Shown: piece by piece, positions 22,155 to 30,900 of the stretch
Layout: each line of letters opens with the position of its first letter
Numbering within the stretch: the stretch's first letter is position 1
NCBI GenBank assembly: GCA_045586905.1
Contig: JAZNBF010000043.1
Coordinates: 1 to 35,680, forward strand
Origin: RGIG1828 sp045586905
GTDB taxonomy: Bacteria; Bacillota; Clostridia; UMGS1810
Length of the DNA stretch: 35,680 nt
Reading direction: 5' to 3'
Translations under genes and position numbers: made by a program
The notes under the pieces: model-generated
The model's input: only the letters and a program-made list of their open reading frames with translations
Databases searched by the model: none
Told to the model about the DNA's origin: nothing

Positions 22155-22197
22155 TGCGGCAGACTTTTTTCATAAAACATCAAAGGAGAGATTTATT

Positions 22198-23211
22198 GTG
22201 TATCTGATATCACCGTTTAAAAAACAATACAAGGCAAATCTGCACTGTCACAGTGTGCTTTCCGACGGGAAAAAGACTCCCTCTGAGCTGAAAGAAAGGT
22301 ATAAAAGAAGGGGCTATTCCATTCTTTCAATCACCGATCACGAGGTGCCCAAAAGCCATTCGTATCTCAGCGACGAGGCTTTTATTGCAATAACGGGGTA
22401 TGAAACCTATGTAAGACCAAATCCCGAGTGCATCTATGATGTATATGACAAGGAAATACACATAAATCTTTTTGCGCGCGAGAGCGAAAACGAAGCCATT
22501 GTGTGCTATAACCCGAAGTATTGTAAGTATATGCCCTCCGAGGAAAAAGAAAAGCTTAAAAAGGTTGGCTCTCAGAGGGAGAGAGAGTATAGTGTGTCAT
22601 ACATAAACGAGCTCATAAAAACAGCAAGGGAAAACGGATATATAGCGGCATATAACCACCCGTGGTGGTCGCAGGAGTCTGAGGCAGACATAATGAAATA
22701 TGAAGGCTTTTTCAGCATGGAAATGTGCAATTACGGAAGCTATCAGATCGGCAGACTCGAATACAATGCAGCGCTTTATGACAAAATGCTCTCCTGCGGC
22801 AAACGCATTTTCTGCCACAGCGCCGATGACAATCACAACACACATCCGTCTGATTCTCCCCATTGCGACTCCTTTGGTGCTTTCACAATGATCATGCCCG
22901 AGAGTTTTACATATGCCTCTGTGATAGATGCAATGGAAAAGGGCGAAATGTATTCGTCGATGGGACCGACATTCAAAGAAGTGTCTATGGATGGCAACAA
23001 AATCCACATAGAATGTTCAGATGTGGAGAGAATTATGGTGTTTACCGGCAGCAAAGCGCCGAAAGGGCTGTTTGCCGAAAGAGGCGAAACTATAAACTCT
23101 GCCGATTTTGAAATTGATGACCGTGCAAAATTTGTGAGGGTGTCGGTTGTCGACAAATATGGCAATTTTGCCGACACACGAGGCTTTTTCAGAGATGAAC
23201 TTGAGTTCTGA
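22198..23211 (+). CDS. PHP-domain metal-dependent phosphoesterase
   Basis: A 337-aa protein with a PHP (polymerase and histidinol phosphatase) domain over about residues 12-250. Metal-ligand motifs are intact: HCHSVLSDG (about 16-24), TDHE (about 46-49), TGYE, NHPWW and CHSADDNH. PHP enzymes hydrolyse phosphate mono- or diesters with two or three metals; the substrate here is not known. About 260-330 looks like a small beta domain (EVSMDGNKIHIECSDVERIMVF, then FVRVSVVDKYGNFADT), as found in other stand-alone PHP proteins. The start codon is GTG at 22198 with GGAGAG 7 nt upstream. It is 43 nt from the LysR gene and may be co-transcribed with it. Confidence 0.88.
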   Translation: MYLISPFKKQYKANLHCHSVLSDGKKTPSELKERYKRRGYSILSITDHEVPKSHSYLSDEAFIAITGYETYVRPNPECIYDVYDKEIHINLFARESENEAIVCYNPKYCKYMPSEEKEKLKKVGSQREREYSVSYINELIKTARENGYIAAYNHPWWSQESEADIMKYEGFFSMEMCNYGSYQIGRLEYNAALYDKMLSCGKRIFCHSADDNHNTHPSDSPHCDSFGAFTMIMPESFTYASVIDAMEKGEMYSSMGPTFKEVSMDGNKIHIECSDVERIMVFTGSKAPKGLFAERGETINSADFEIDDRAKFVRVSVVDKYGNFADTRGFFRDELEF

Positions 23212-23307
23212 GAGGGCGCTGTGTTTTTGCAGAGAAAAAATAAGGCAGATGAGAAAGCAAAAAATGCGTTGAAGAAATCTGTTTAAATACAAAAGGAGAC
23301 AAAAAAC

Positions 23308-24291
23308 ATGGAATGGACAGAGGTAAGCATTTTCACATCGACCGTGGGCATAGACTTTGTGTGCGATATGCTCTCTTCTCTCGGCATAACGGGAGCGGTT
23401 ATTGAAGACGAGACAGACTTTGTAAGCTTTCTCGAAGAAAACACAAAATACTGGGACTATGTGGACGAAGAACTCATTGAAGAGAAAAAGCAGGAAACCC
23501 GTGTTAAAATATATCTTGAAAAAAACGAAGAGCTTTCCGATAAAATATCACTCATAAAAGATGGTCTTGCCATTTTGAAAAGCAGAGATGAAGAGAGCCT
23601 CTGGGGCAGACTTGACATAGAAACCGACAGTCTCTCGGAAGAAGACTGGGCAAACAACTGGAAGCAGTTTTTCCATCCCATAGAGGTTGGCAAAAAAATT
23701 CTCATTCAGCCCGAGTGGGAGCCTCTTGAGAGCGAAACCGACCGTATAGTTTTCACTGTAAATCCCGGCATGACCTTCGGCACAGGCACCCACCACACCA
23801 CAAAGCTCTGCATAGAAGAGCTTGAAGGCGCCATAGATGAGACCACCGATGTTTTAGACCTTGGCTGCGGAAGCGGCATACTTTCGATAATTTCTCTTCT
23901 CCTCGGTGCAAAAGAGGCGTGGGCAGTGGATATTGACCCTGCATGTGAGCATGTGGCAAAGGAAAATGCCTCGTTAAACGGAGTGGACATTTCAAAATAT
24001 CACATATATTCGGGCGATGTTACAAGTGACAAAGCACTCTTTGAAAAGCTTTCGGTGAGAAAATATGATGTTATTGTGGCAAACATCGTGGCAGATGTCA
24101 TCATTGCGCTTGTGCCCACGGTCAAAAAGCTTATAAAAGACGGAGGCACCTTTGTGTGCTCGGGCATCATCGAAGAAAGGCTTTCCGACGTTCTTTCTGC
24201 CTTCAGTGAGGGTGGAGTTAGTGTAAAGCATTCCTCAAAGGCAGGCGGCTGGGTGGGGGTGAGGTGTGAGTTTGCAAAGCAAACTCAATGA
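23308..24291 (+). CDS. prmA: Ribosomal protein L11 methyltransferase PrmA
   Basis: A 327-aa SAM-dependent enzyme that trimethylates ribosomal protein L11. There is an N-terminal L11-binding domain (about 1-60), and from about 145 a catalytic domain. Motifs are PGMTFGTGTHHTTKLCIEEL, motif I VLDLGCGSGILSI (about 183-195) and VIVANIVADVIIALVP (about 253-268). AAGGAG precedes the ATG. Odd point: the final residues EFAKQTQ and the TGA stop are encoded by the first hairpin unit of the repeat mosaic that begins at 24268. The native C-terminus was therefore probably replaced by the inserted repeat. The core domain is not affected. Confidence 0.96.
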   Translation: MEWTEVSIFTSTVGIDFVCDMLSSLGITGAVIEDETDFVSFLEENTKYWDYVDEELIEEKKQETRVKIYLEKNEELSDKISLIKDGLAILKSRDEESLWGRLDIETDSLSEEDWANNWKQFFHPIEVGKKILIQPEWEPLESETDRIVFTVNPGMTFGTGTHHTTKLCIEELEGAIDETTDVLDLGCGSGILSIISLLLGAKEAWAVDIDPACEHVAKENASLNGVDISKYHIYSGDVTSDKALFEKLSVRKYDVIVANIVADVIIALVPTVKKLIKDGGTFVCSGIIEERLSDVLSAFSEGGVSVKHSSKAGGWVGVRCEFAKQTQ

Positions 24292-24448
24292 ATTGCCGAT
24301 GCGGCATGAATTGAAATCAATGATTTCATGAATTGAGCCTTACGGCTCATGAATTGCACCTTTGGTGCATTTTTAGGCAATTCAATTCATGGAGCGAAGC
24401 GAGAATTCATGGCAGAGCCAATTCATGACAACGGAGTTGTCAAATCAT
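24268..24448 (+). repeat. Mosaic of mini-hairpins with ATGAATTG spacers, a nested large inverted repeat
   Basis: Eight short modules are joined by one 8-nt spacer. Hairpins: 24268-24286, 24295-24305 (GCCG/CGGC), 24313-24327, 24335-24348 and 24356-24368, separated by ATGAATTG at 24288, 24306, 24328 and 24349. After an apex (24369-24390) the spacer flips to AATTCAT (24384, 24404, 24420 and a variant at 24442). It alternates with further modules at 24391-24403, 24411-24419 and 24427-24441; the first of these is not a clean stem. The forward spacers can pair with the reverse spacers, so the transcript could fold as one long stem with side hairpins. It starts inside prmA and fills much of the 353-nt gap to rsmE. 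Its nature is unknown; it may be a small mobile or RNA-structure element. Confidence 0.8.
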
Positions 24449-24480
24449 TAAAAGTGGTTTGCATCTAAACCTTATGCCTC

Positions 24481-24570
24481 GCAATGCATTGCAAAGTAAA
24501 CTCAATGAATCGCCTCAGGCATGAGTTGAAATTGAAGCTTTGATAAATTGTGACGAAGCATACAAAATGA
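24481..24570 (+). repeat. Degenerate second copy of the mini-hairpin mosaic
   Basis: GCAAAGTAAACTCAATGAAT at 24491-24510 repeats, with one change, the start of the mosaic at 24275-24294. GGCATGAGTTGAAAT (24518-24532) then matches GGCATGAATTGAAAT. Further units are decayed (AAATTG at 24545). A separate small palindrome GCAATGCATTGC lies at 24481-24492. It looks like an older partial duplication. Confidence 0.65.
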
Positions 24571-24601
24571 CTGTGCACCACAATATAAAAGCAAAAAACA
24601 C

Positions 24602-24631
24602 TTGACGAAACCTATATATAGTTGTTATAAT
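24602..24631 (+). promoter_or_regulatory. Promoter of rsmE
   Basis: TTGACG (24602-24607), an 18-bp spacer and TATAAT (24626-24631), with a predicted start near 24638 and a leader of only about 16 nt. It separates rsmE from prmA, from which it is also cut off by the repeat mosaic. Confidence 0.75.
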
Positions 24632-24653
24632 GAATTGTTGAGAGGTGAATGTA

Positions 24654-25385
24654 ATGCACAGGTTTTTTGTTGGCACTTCTTTGTCGGAGGGCAGTGAGCT
24701 CTGTATAGACGGTCAGGATGCCCGTCACATATCAAAAGTTTTGCGACTTGATGCAGGCGATGAGATAGTGGTGTGTGACAAAGACGGATATGACAACCTT
24801 TGCGTTATTTCCTCTGCAAGTGACACCGATGTGTGTGTGAGGGTGCAGTCGCGCACTCCAAACCCCACCGAGCCAAAGCTTTCGGTTGCGCTCTATCAGG
24901 GCGTGCCAAAGGGTGATAAGCTCGACACTGTCACTCAAAAGTGTGCAGAGCTTGGTGCATCTCTCGTTGTGCCCGTTGCCATGAAGCGTAGCGTGGCAAT
25001 CATAAAAGACCCGTCAAAAAGGAAAGACCGTTTGCAAAAGATTGCCCATGAGGCATCCAAGCAGTGCCAGAGGGCAAAGGTGCCCGTGGTAAAAGAGGTA
25101 ATGACCTTTGCATCTGCCATAGAAGAAGCCTCGCACTCCGACCTCTGCCTTCTTCCCTACGAAGAAGAAAAGTCGGTGAGCATAAAAGAAGTGCTCAGAG
25201 GTGCAGAGGGTGTCGGCTCGGTCAGCATTTTCATCGGCCCCGAGGGTGGTTTTGATTCCTCCGAGGTTGAGCTGGCAAAAAAACACGGTTTCAAAACTGT
25301 GTCGATGGGTCCACGTATTTTACGCACAGAAACTGCTCCCTTGGCTGCAATCACTGCTGTGATGTATGAACTGGGAGATTGGTGA
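24654..25385 (+). CDS. rsmE: 16S rRNA (uracil(1498)-N3)-methyltransferase RsmE
   Basis: A 243-aa SPOUT-class methyltransferase for U1498 of 16S rRNA. An N-terminal PUA-like domain (about 1-68) includes DARHISKVLRL. The SPOUT domain follows with the trefoil-knot SAM motifs IFIGPEGGFDSSE (about 192-204) and LRTETAPLAAI (about 223-233). ATG at 24654 is chosen because GAGAGGTG lies 6 nt upstream; the in-frame GTG at 24645 is part of that site. The order prmA-rsmE is common in Clostridia. Confidence 0.96.
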   Translation: MHRFFVGTSLSEGSELCIDGQDARHISKVLRLDAGDEIVVCDKDGYDNLCVISSASDTDVCVRVQSRTPNPTEPKLSVALYQGVPKGDKLDTVTQKCAELGASLVVPVAMKRSVAIIKDPSKRKDRLQKIAHEASKQCQRAKVPVVKEVMTFASAIEEASHSDLCLLPYEEEKSVSIKEVLRGAEGVGSVSIFIGPEGGFDSSEVELAKKHGFKTVSMGPRILRTETAPLAAITAVMYELGDW

Positions 25386-25438
25386 AACACTAAAGCTATA
25401 ATTATTGCAGGGTTAAAAACTGCAGATAGGAGCTCGCA

Positions 25439-25936
25439 ATGAAGAAAAAGAATTTTGAGCAAAAACAAAATAAAGCAATGGCACTTGAGAAGGAATCTAA
25501 CCTCACTCTTGTTTCCACCACGGTGGCAATAGTGTCATTTTTCGTTATGCTATACATTCACAATGCTGTAACCACTAACTTTGTCATGGCCACAGGACTT
25601 CTTACAGTGCTTCAGTTTATCACACTTGTGTTGTCTGTGGGAATGGCAGTGGTTGCCATATGGAAAAAATGCACATTCCTCTGGGAGTATGTTGTAGTGT
25701 GCGTTGTGCTCTGCATTGGCTACTATCTCCTCGAAAACGGTGTGAGTGGCATTCCCGGTCTTGTGAAAGAAGCTGAAGGCTCCTTCACAATGTCACAGTT
25801 TGCTCTTTCACTTTCCAAGGTAATCAACACAAAAACGGTTATATATGCTCTCTGGGCATTTAATGTTGTATATTGTGTAGCTGCAATAGTTTTCCATTCG
25901 GCAAGATATACCAAAATCAAAAAGGGCAATAACTGA
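25439..25936 (+). CDS. Small four-helix membrane protein of unknown function
   Basis: A 165-aa protein that I do not recognise. A Lys/Gln-rich cytoplasmic start (residues 1-22) is followed by four hydrophobic segments at about 24-42, 50-72, 78-96 and 133-155. A short outer loop lies between the third and fourth (about 100-128, SGIPGLVKEAEGSFT). It ends in a basic tail. AGGAG precedes the ATG. It lies between rsmE and dtd, 2 nt before the latter, so it is probably in the same operon. No catalytic motif is visible. Confidence 0.75.
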   Translation: MKKKNFEQKQNKAMALEKESNLTLVSTTVAIVSFFVMLYIHNAVTTNFVMATGLLTVLQFITLVLSVGMAVVAIWKKCTFLWEYVVVCVVLCIGYYLLENGVSGIPGLVKEAEGSFTMSQFALSLSKVINTKTVIYALWAFNVVYCVAAIVFHSARYTKIKKGNN

Positions 25937-25938
25937 TC

Positions 25939-26397
25939 ATGCGAATACTTATCCAGAGAGTTAAAAAAGCGAGTGTCACAATAGATGGCAAGGTCCGTTC
26001 TTCAATAGATGAGGGACTTCTGGCTCTCGTTGGCTTTTGTGAGGCAGACAGTGAGGCATGTCTTGTGCCGATGCGCGACAAGATGACAAATCTCCGCATT
26101 TTTGAAGATGAAGAAGGCAAGATGAACCTTTCGCTCAAAGACGTGGGAGGCTCGCTTTTGGCAGTGTCGCAGTTTACGCTCTATGCCGACTCGAGAAAGG
26201 GCAGACGACCATCGTTTACCGATGCCAAAAATCCTGCGGAGGCAAATGAGCTTTACGAAAAGTTTGTATCTTTGTGTGAGGACGACCTCGGCAAAGAAAT
26301 CGGCACAGGTGTTTTTGGTGCTGATATGTTGGTGGAGCTTATAAATGACGGGCCTGTCACCATTATGCTCGACTCTGATGAAATAATTAAAAAATAG
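25939..26397 (+). CDS. dtd: D-aminoacyl-tRNA deacylase
   Basis: A 152-aa enzyme that frees tRNA from D-amino acids and from glycine mis-attached to tRNA-Ala. The start MRILIQRVKKASVTIDG is typical. Catalytic motifs are SQFTLYAD (about 76-83) and NDGPVTIML (about 136-144, the cross-subunit Gly-Pro motif). The length is normal for this homodimer. It is packed 2 nt after the small membrane protein gene. Confidence 0.96.
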   Translation: MRILIQRVKKASVTIDGKVRSSIDEGLLALVGFCEADSEACLVPMRDKMTNLRIFEDEEGKMNLSLKDVGGSLLAVSQFTLYADSRKGRRPSFTDAKNPAEANELYEKFVSLCEDDLGKEIGTGVFGADMLVELINDGPVTIMLDSDEIIKK

Positions 26398-26403
26398 AAT
26401 ATA

Positions 26404-26432
26404 AAATGCGGCAGACGGTGTCTGCCGCATTT
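26404..26432 (+). terminator. Hairpin terminator after dtd
   Basis: A perfect 13-bp stem (26404-26416 with 26420-26432) with a 3-nt loop. The following GTGTGCTTTT is a weak U-tract, so termination may be partial and MATE may receive read-through. No separate MATE promoter was found in the 42 nt after it. Confidence 0.65.
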
Positions 26433-26474
26433 GTGTGCTTTTAACAACAAAAAACATATAAGGAGACATCAAAA

Positions 26475-27854
26475 ATGAGCGCCAAAAAATACGAGCTTGA
26501 TATGACTAAGGGTTCTATTCTCAAAAACATTCTCTCATTCACAATTCCTCTTATCCTCACAAGTCTTCTGCAGCTTCTTTACAATGCTGCCGACCTCGTG
26601 GTAGTGAGCAGATTTGCAGGCTCAGATGCTATGGCATCTGTGGGGGCGACAAGCTCCATAAGTTCACTTTTTGTTAACTTCTCTGTGGGACTTGCTCTTG
26701 GCGCAAGTGTTGCTGTGGCAAGAAGCTTTGGCGCAAGAGACAATGTAAAAATTTCAAAATCGGTGCACACATCGGTGCTGCTGAGTGTAATCGTGGGCAT
26801 TATAACAGCTGCCCTCGGCATAGCTTTTTCAAGACCTCTTCTCTCTCTTATGGGCACACCCGAGGGCAAAGTGCTCGAGGGCGCAGTGCTTTATATGCGC
26901 ATCTATTTTTTGGGCATCCCTGCATCACTTGTGTATAACTTTTCGGCATCAATTCTGAGAGCTGTGGGTGACACAAAGAGACCGCTCTACATACTTTCAA
27001 CAGCAGGCATTGTTAATGTTATTTTAAACCTTATATTTGTTATCGTTTTCCACATGGGTGTGGCAGGTGTTGCCATTGCCACTGCTGTGTCAAATACTAT
27101 ATCAATGGTTGCAGTTCTTGCAGTGCTTGTGAGGTCGGAAGGCCCTTACCGGTTGTTTATTTCGAAAATAAAGCTCTGGAAAGAAGAGCTTGGAGTTATA
27201 CTCAAGGTCGGCGTTCCCTCGGGCATACAGTCGTGCTTTTTCGCCCTTTCAAACAGTCTCATTCAGTCGGCAGTAAACTCTTTCGGTGCAGCTGCCATTG
27301 CGGGCAACGCCGCAGGTGTCAACATTGAAGGCTTTGTGTATGCTTCGATGAATGCCTACCATCAGACAACGGTAACAGCTGTCAGCCAGAACTATGGCGC
27401 AGGCAAAAAAGAGCGCATCACAAAGACCATATGGACATCTCTTCTCTGTGTCACCATAACGGGTGCGACACTTGGTGCTCTGAGCGTAATTTTTGCAGAT
27501 TCTCTCCTCGGCATCTACATCACCGACTCGCTGGAGGCTCTCCATTACGGTAAAATCAGAGTTATAATAACAGGTGCACCGTATTTCCTTTGTGGTATCA
27601 TGGATGTGCTTGCAGGCGCTCTCAGAGGCTTTGGCGCATCAACAGTTGCCATGGTCAATTCGTTTTTCGGTGCGTGCGTATTCAGAGTGCTTTGGGTGCT
27701 TTTCCTGCTCCCCATCTACCACTACTTCGGCATGATATTCTTAGGTCAGTCGGCATCGTGGATAGTTGTTATAGCGATGCATCTTATAGCATATGGCTTC
27801 GTGAAGAAAAGAGCCTTTAAAAAACTCAGCGACGAGGCTATAAAAGCTGAGTAG
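26475..27854 (+). CDS. MATE-family efflux transporter
   Basis: A 459-aa membrane transporter with about twelve hydrophobic segments. The N-terminal IPLILTSLLQLLYNAADLVVVSRFAGSDAMASVG is a strong MATE signature, repeated in pseudo-symmetry by a second half starting near residue 235 (GVPSGIQSCFFALSNSLIQSAVNSFG). Members export drugs or metabolites in exchange for Na+ or H+; the substrate is not predictable here. AAGGAG precedes the ATG. It lies between dtd and ileS. Confidence 0.94.
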   Translation: MSAKKYELDMTKGSILKNILSFTIPLILTSLLQLLYNAADLVVVSRFAGSDAMASVGATSSISSLFVNFSVGLALGASVAVARSFGARDNVKISKSVHTSVLLSVIVGIITAALGIAFSRPLLSLMGTPEGKVLEGAVLYMRIYFLGIPASLVYNFSASILRAVGDTKRPLYILSTAGIVNVILNLIFVIVFHMGVAGVAIATAVSNTISMVAVLAVLVRSEGPYRLFISKIKLWKEELGVILKVGVPSGIQSCFFALSNSLIQSAVNSFGAAAIAGNAAGVNIEGFVYASMNAYHQTTVTAVSQNYGAGKKERITKTIWTSLLCVTITGATLGALSVIFADSLLGIYITDSLEALHYGKIRVIITGAPYFLCGIMDVLAGALRGFGASTVAMVNSFFGACVFRVLWVLFLLPIYHYFGMIFLGQSASWIVVIAMHLIAYGFVKKRAFKKLSDEAIKAE

Positions 27855-27894
27855 ATTATCGTGATGCAAAATTTGGCACAGGGCTTTCAGACAG

Positions 27895-27923
27895 TTGACA
27901 AACTCGGCTCTGTGATATATAAT
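27895..27923 (+). promoter_or_regulatory. Consensus promoter of ileS
   Basis: A perfect TTGACA (27895-27900), a 17-bp spacer and a perfect TATAAT (27918-27923). The predicted start near 27930 leaves a leader of about 60 nt. That is too short for a T-box, so ileS here seems to be expressed constitutively at a high level. Confidence 0.9.
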
Positions 27924-27990
27924 GATGAGATGAACTAAAAGACTAAAATTTCCTTTTTTGAGGGTTTTATACAGTCAGGAGGAACAACAG

Positions 27991-30900
27991 ATGTATAACA
28001 AAGTCGACACCAATTTAAACTTTGTCGAAAGAGAAAAGCAGATTGAAAAATTCTGGAAAGACAATGACATTTTTCAAAAGAGTATTGACCAGAGGGCAGA
28101 TGGCGAAACCTACACCTTCTACGATGGCCCTCCAACTGCCAACGGTAAGCCTCACATAGGTCATGTTCTCACCAGAGTTATAAAGGATATGATACCCCGT
28201 TATCGCACCATGAAAGGCCACAAGGTGCTCAGAAAAGCCGGCTGGGATACTCACGGTCTCCCTGTTGAGCTTGAGGTTGAAAAGCTCCTTGGCCTCGACG
28301 GTAAGGAACAGATAGAAGAGTACGGTCTCGAGCCCTTTATCACAAAGTGTAAAGAGAGCGTATGGAAATATAAAGGCATGTGGGAAGACTTTTCGGGCAC
28401 AGTTGGTTTCTGGGCCGACATGGACGATCCCTATGTTACCTACGATAACAACTTCATAGAGTCCGAATGGTGGGCACTCAAACAGATATGGGAAAAAGGC
28501 CTTCTCTATAAGGGTTTCAAAATTGTGCCCTATTGCCCCCGCTGCGGCACACCTCTTTCATCTCACGAGGTGGCTCAGGGCTATAAGGCAGTTAAAGAGC
28601 GCTCGGCAATTGTGCGCTTCAAGGTTATTGGCGAAGATGCATATTTCCTTGCATGGACCACAACCCCCTGGACTCTTCCCTCAAACGTTGCTCTCTGCGT
28701 TAATCCCGACGATGACTACTCCAAGGTTAAAGCGGCAGATGGCTATACCTACTACATGGCAAATGCACTTCTCGACAGTGTGCTCGGCACGCTTTCGGAA
28801 GATGGCAAGGCTTATGAAATCATAGAAACCTACAAGGGTGCCGACCTTGAGGGCAAAGAATATGAGCCCCTTTTCGAATGTCAGAAAGCTCCTTGCGAAA
28901 AACAGGGCAAAAAGGCTCACTTCATCACTTGTGACAGCTATGTTACTATGAGTGACGGTACAGGTATCGTTCACATTGCACCTGCATTTGGTGAAGACGA
29001 TGCCAAGGTTGGCAGAAAATACGCCGTCTGCTCCGTACAGTTTGTAGATGCTTCGGGCCACCTCACCGAAGAAACACCTTTCGCGGGACTTTTTGTTAAA
29101 GATGCCGATCCGAAAGTTCTTGTTGACCTCGAAGAAAGAGGCCTCCTCTTTGGCGCACCCAAGTTTGAGCATGACTATCCGTTCTGCTGGAGATGCGACA
29201 CTCCCCTCATCTACTATGCCCGTGAGAGCTGGTTTATAAAAATGACCGAGGTAAGAGACGACCTCATCAGGAATAATAACACAATCAACTGGATTCCCGA
29301 AAGTATCGGCACAGGCCGCTTTGGCGACTGGCTCAAAAATGTTCAGGACTGGGGCGTAAGCCGTGACAGATATTGGGGTACACCATTAAATATCTGGGAA
29401 TGTAGCTGTGGCAAACGCCACGCCATCGGCTCCATAGAAGAGCTCAGATCCATGAGTTCCAACTGCCCCGACGAGATAGAGCTTCATCGTCCCTACATCG
29501 ATGCAGTTACCATCAAATGCCCCGAATGCGGCGGCGAAATGCACAGAGTATCGGAGGTTATCGACTGCTGGTTCGATTCAGGCGCAATGCCCTTTGCTCA
29601 GTGGCACTATCCCTTTGAAAACAAAGAGATTTTCGACGACAACTTCCCTGCCGACTTCATCTCCGAAGCAGTTGACCAGACAAGAGGCTGGTTCTATTCG
29701 CTCCTTGCAATCTCCACCCTTATTTTCAATAAGGCTCCCTATAAAAATGTTATCGTTCTCGGTCATGTTCAGGACGAAAACGGTCAGAAGATGTCTAAGT
29801 CCAAGGGCAATGCAGTAGATCCGTTCGATGCACTCGCAGAGCACGGTGCAGATGCCATCAGATGGTATTTCTATTCAAACTCTGCCCCCTGGCTTCCCAA
29901 CCGTTTCCATAAAGCAGCAGTAACCGAGGGCCAGCGCAAATTCATGGGCACACTGTGGAACACCTATGCTTTCTTCGTGCTCTATGCAAACATCGATAAC
30001 TTTGATGCTACCAAATATACACTTAATAAAGACAGTCTCAGCGTTTTAGACAAGTGGATGCTTTCCAAGCTCAACACACTTGTTAAGACAGTTGACGATA
30101 ACCTTGCAAACTACCGTATCACCGAAACTGCACGTGTGCTTCAGAGCTTCACCGACGACCTTTCCAACTGGTATGTAAGAAGAAGCAGAGAGCGTTTCTG
30201 GGTTAAAGGCATGCCCGAGGATAAGGTAAATGCCTACATGACTCTCTACACAGCTCTTGTGACACTTGCCAAAATCAGCGCACCCATGATACCCTTCATG
30301 GCAGAAGATATCTATCGCAACCTTGTCTGCTCCATAGATAAAACTGCTCCCGAAAGCGTACATCTGTGCATGTTCCCCGAGTGTGATGCGTCTTTCATCG
30401 ACGAAGAGCTTGAACAGAACATGGAAAAGGTTCTCGATGTGGTAGTGCTCGGCAGAGCAAGCAGAAATGCATCGGGCATAAAGAACCGTCAGCCCATAGG
30501 CAAAATGTATGTTAAAGCCGACTTTGAGCTTGACGAATTTTTCACCTCTATCATCGCCGACGAGCTCAACGTCAAAGAGGTTGAGTTTACCGATGATGTT
30601 AAAGAATGTACCACCTATTCCTTCAAGCCTCAGCTCAAAACTGTTGGCCCCAAATATGGCAAGGTGCTCGGAGCTATAAGAGAAATTCTCTCTTCGCTCG
30701 ATGGCAATGCTGCCATGGATGAGCTCGAATCAAACGGTGCAATTAAATTTGATGCAAACGGTACTCCCGTAGAGCTCACCCGTGACGACCTTCTCATAGA
30801 ATCTGCTCAGGTGGAAGGCTTTGCATCGGAAACCGATGGCGGCATCACAGTAGTGCTCGACACCCGTCTTTCCGACGAGCTCATTGAAGAAGGCTTTGTG

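Noticed and set aside
24288..24448. Possible CRISPR array (recurring 8-mers with unique parts between them)
   Set aside because: The repeats are only 7-8 nt, the intervening parts are mostly self-complementary hairpins, the repeats invert halfway, and there are no cas genes.
20166..24644. Mobile-element insertion or phage genes around the LysR-PHP-prmA region
   Set aside because: No transposase, integrase or flanking direct repeats were seen; only the small hairpin mosaic is unusual.
27930..27990. T-box riboswitch before ileS
   Set aside because: The leader is about 60 nt, and there is no specifier stem or antiterminator bulge sequence.
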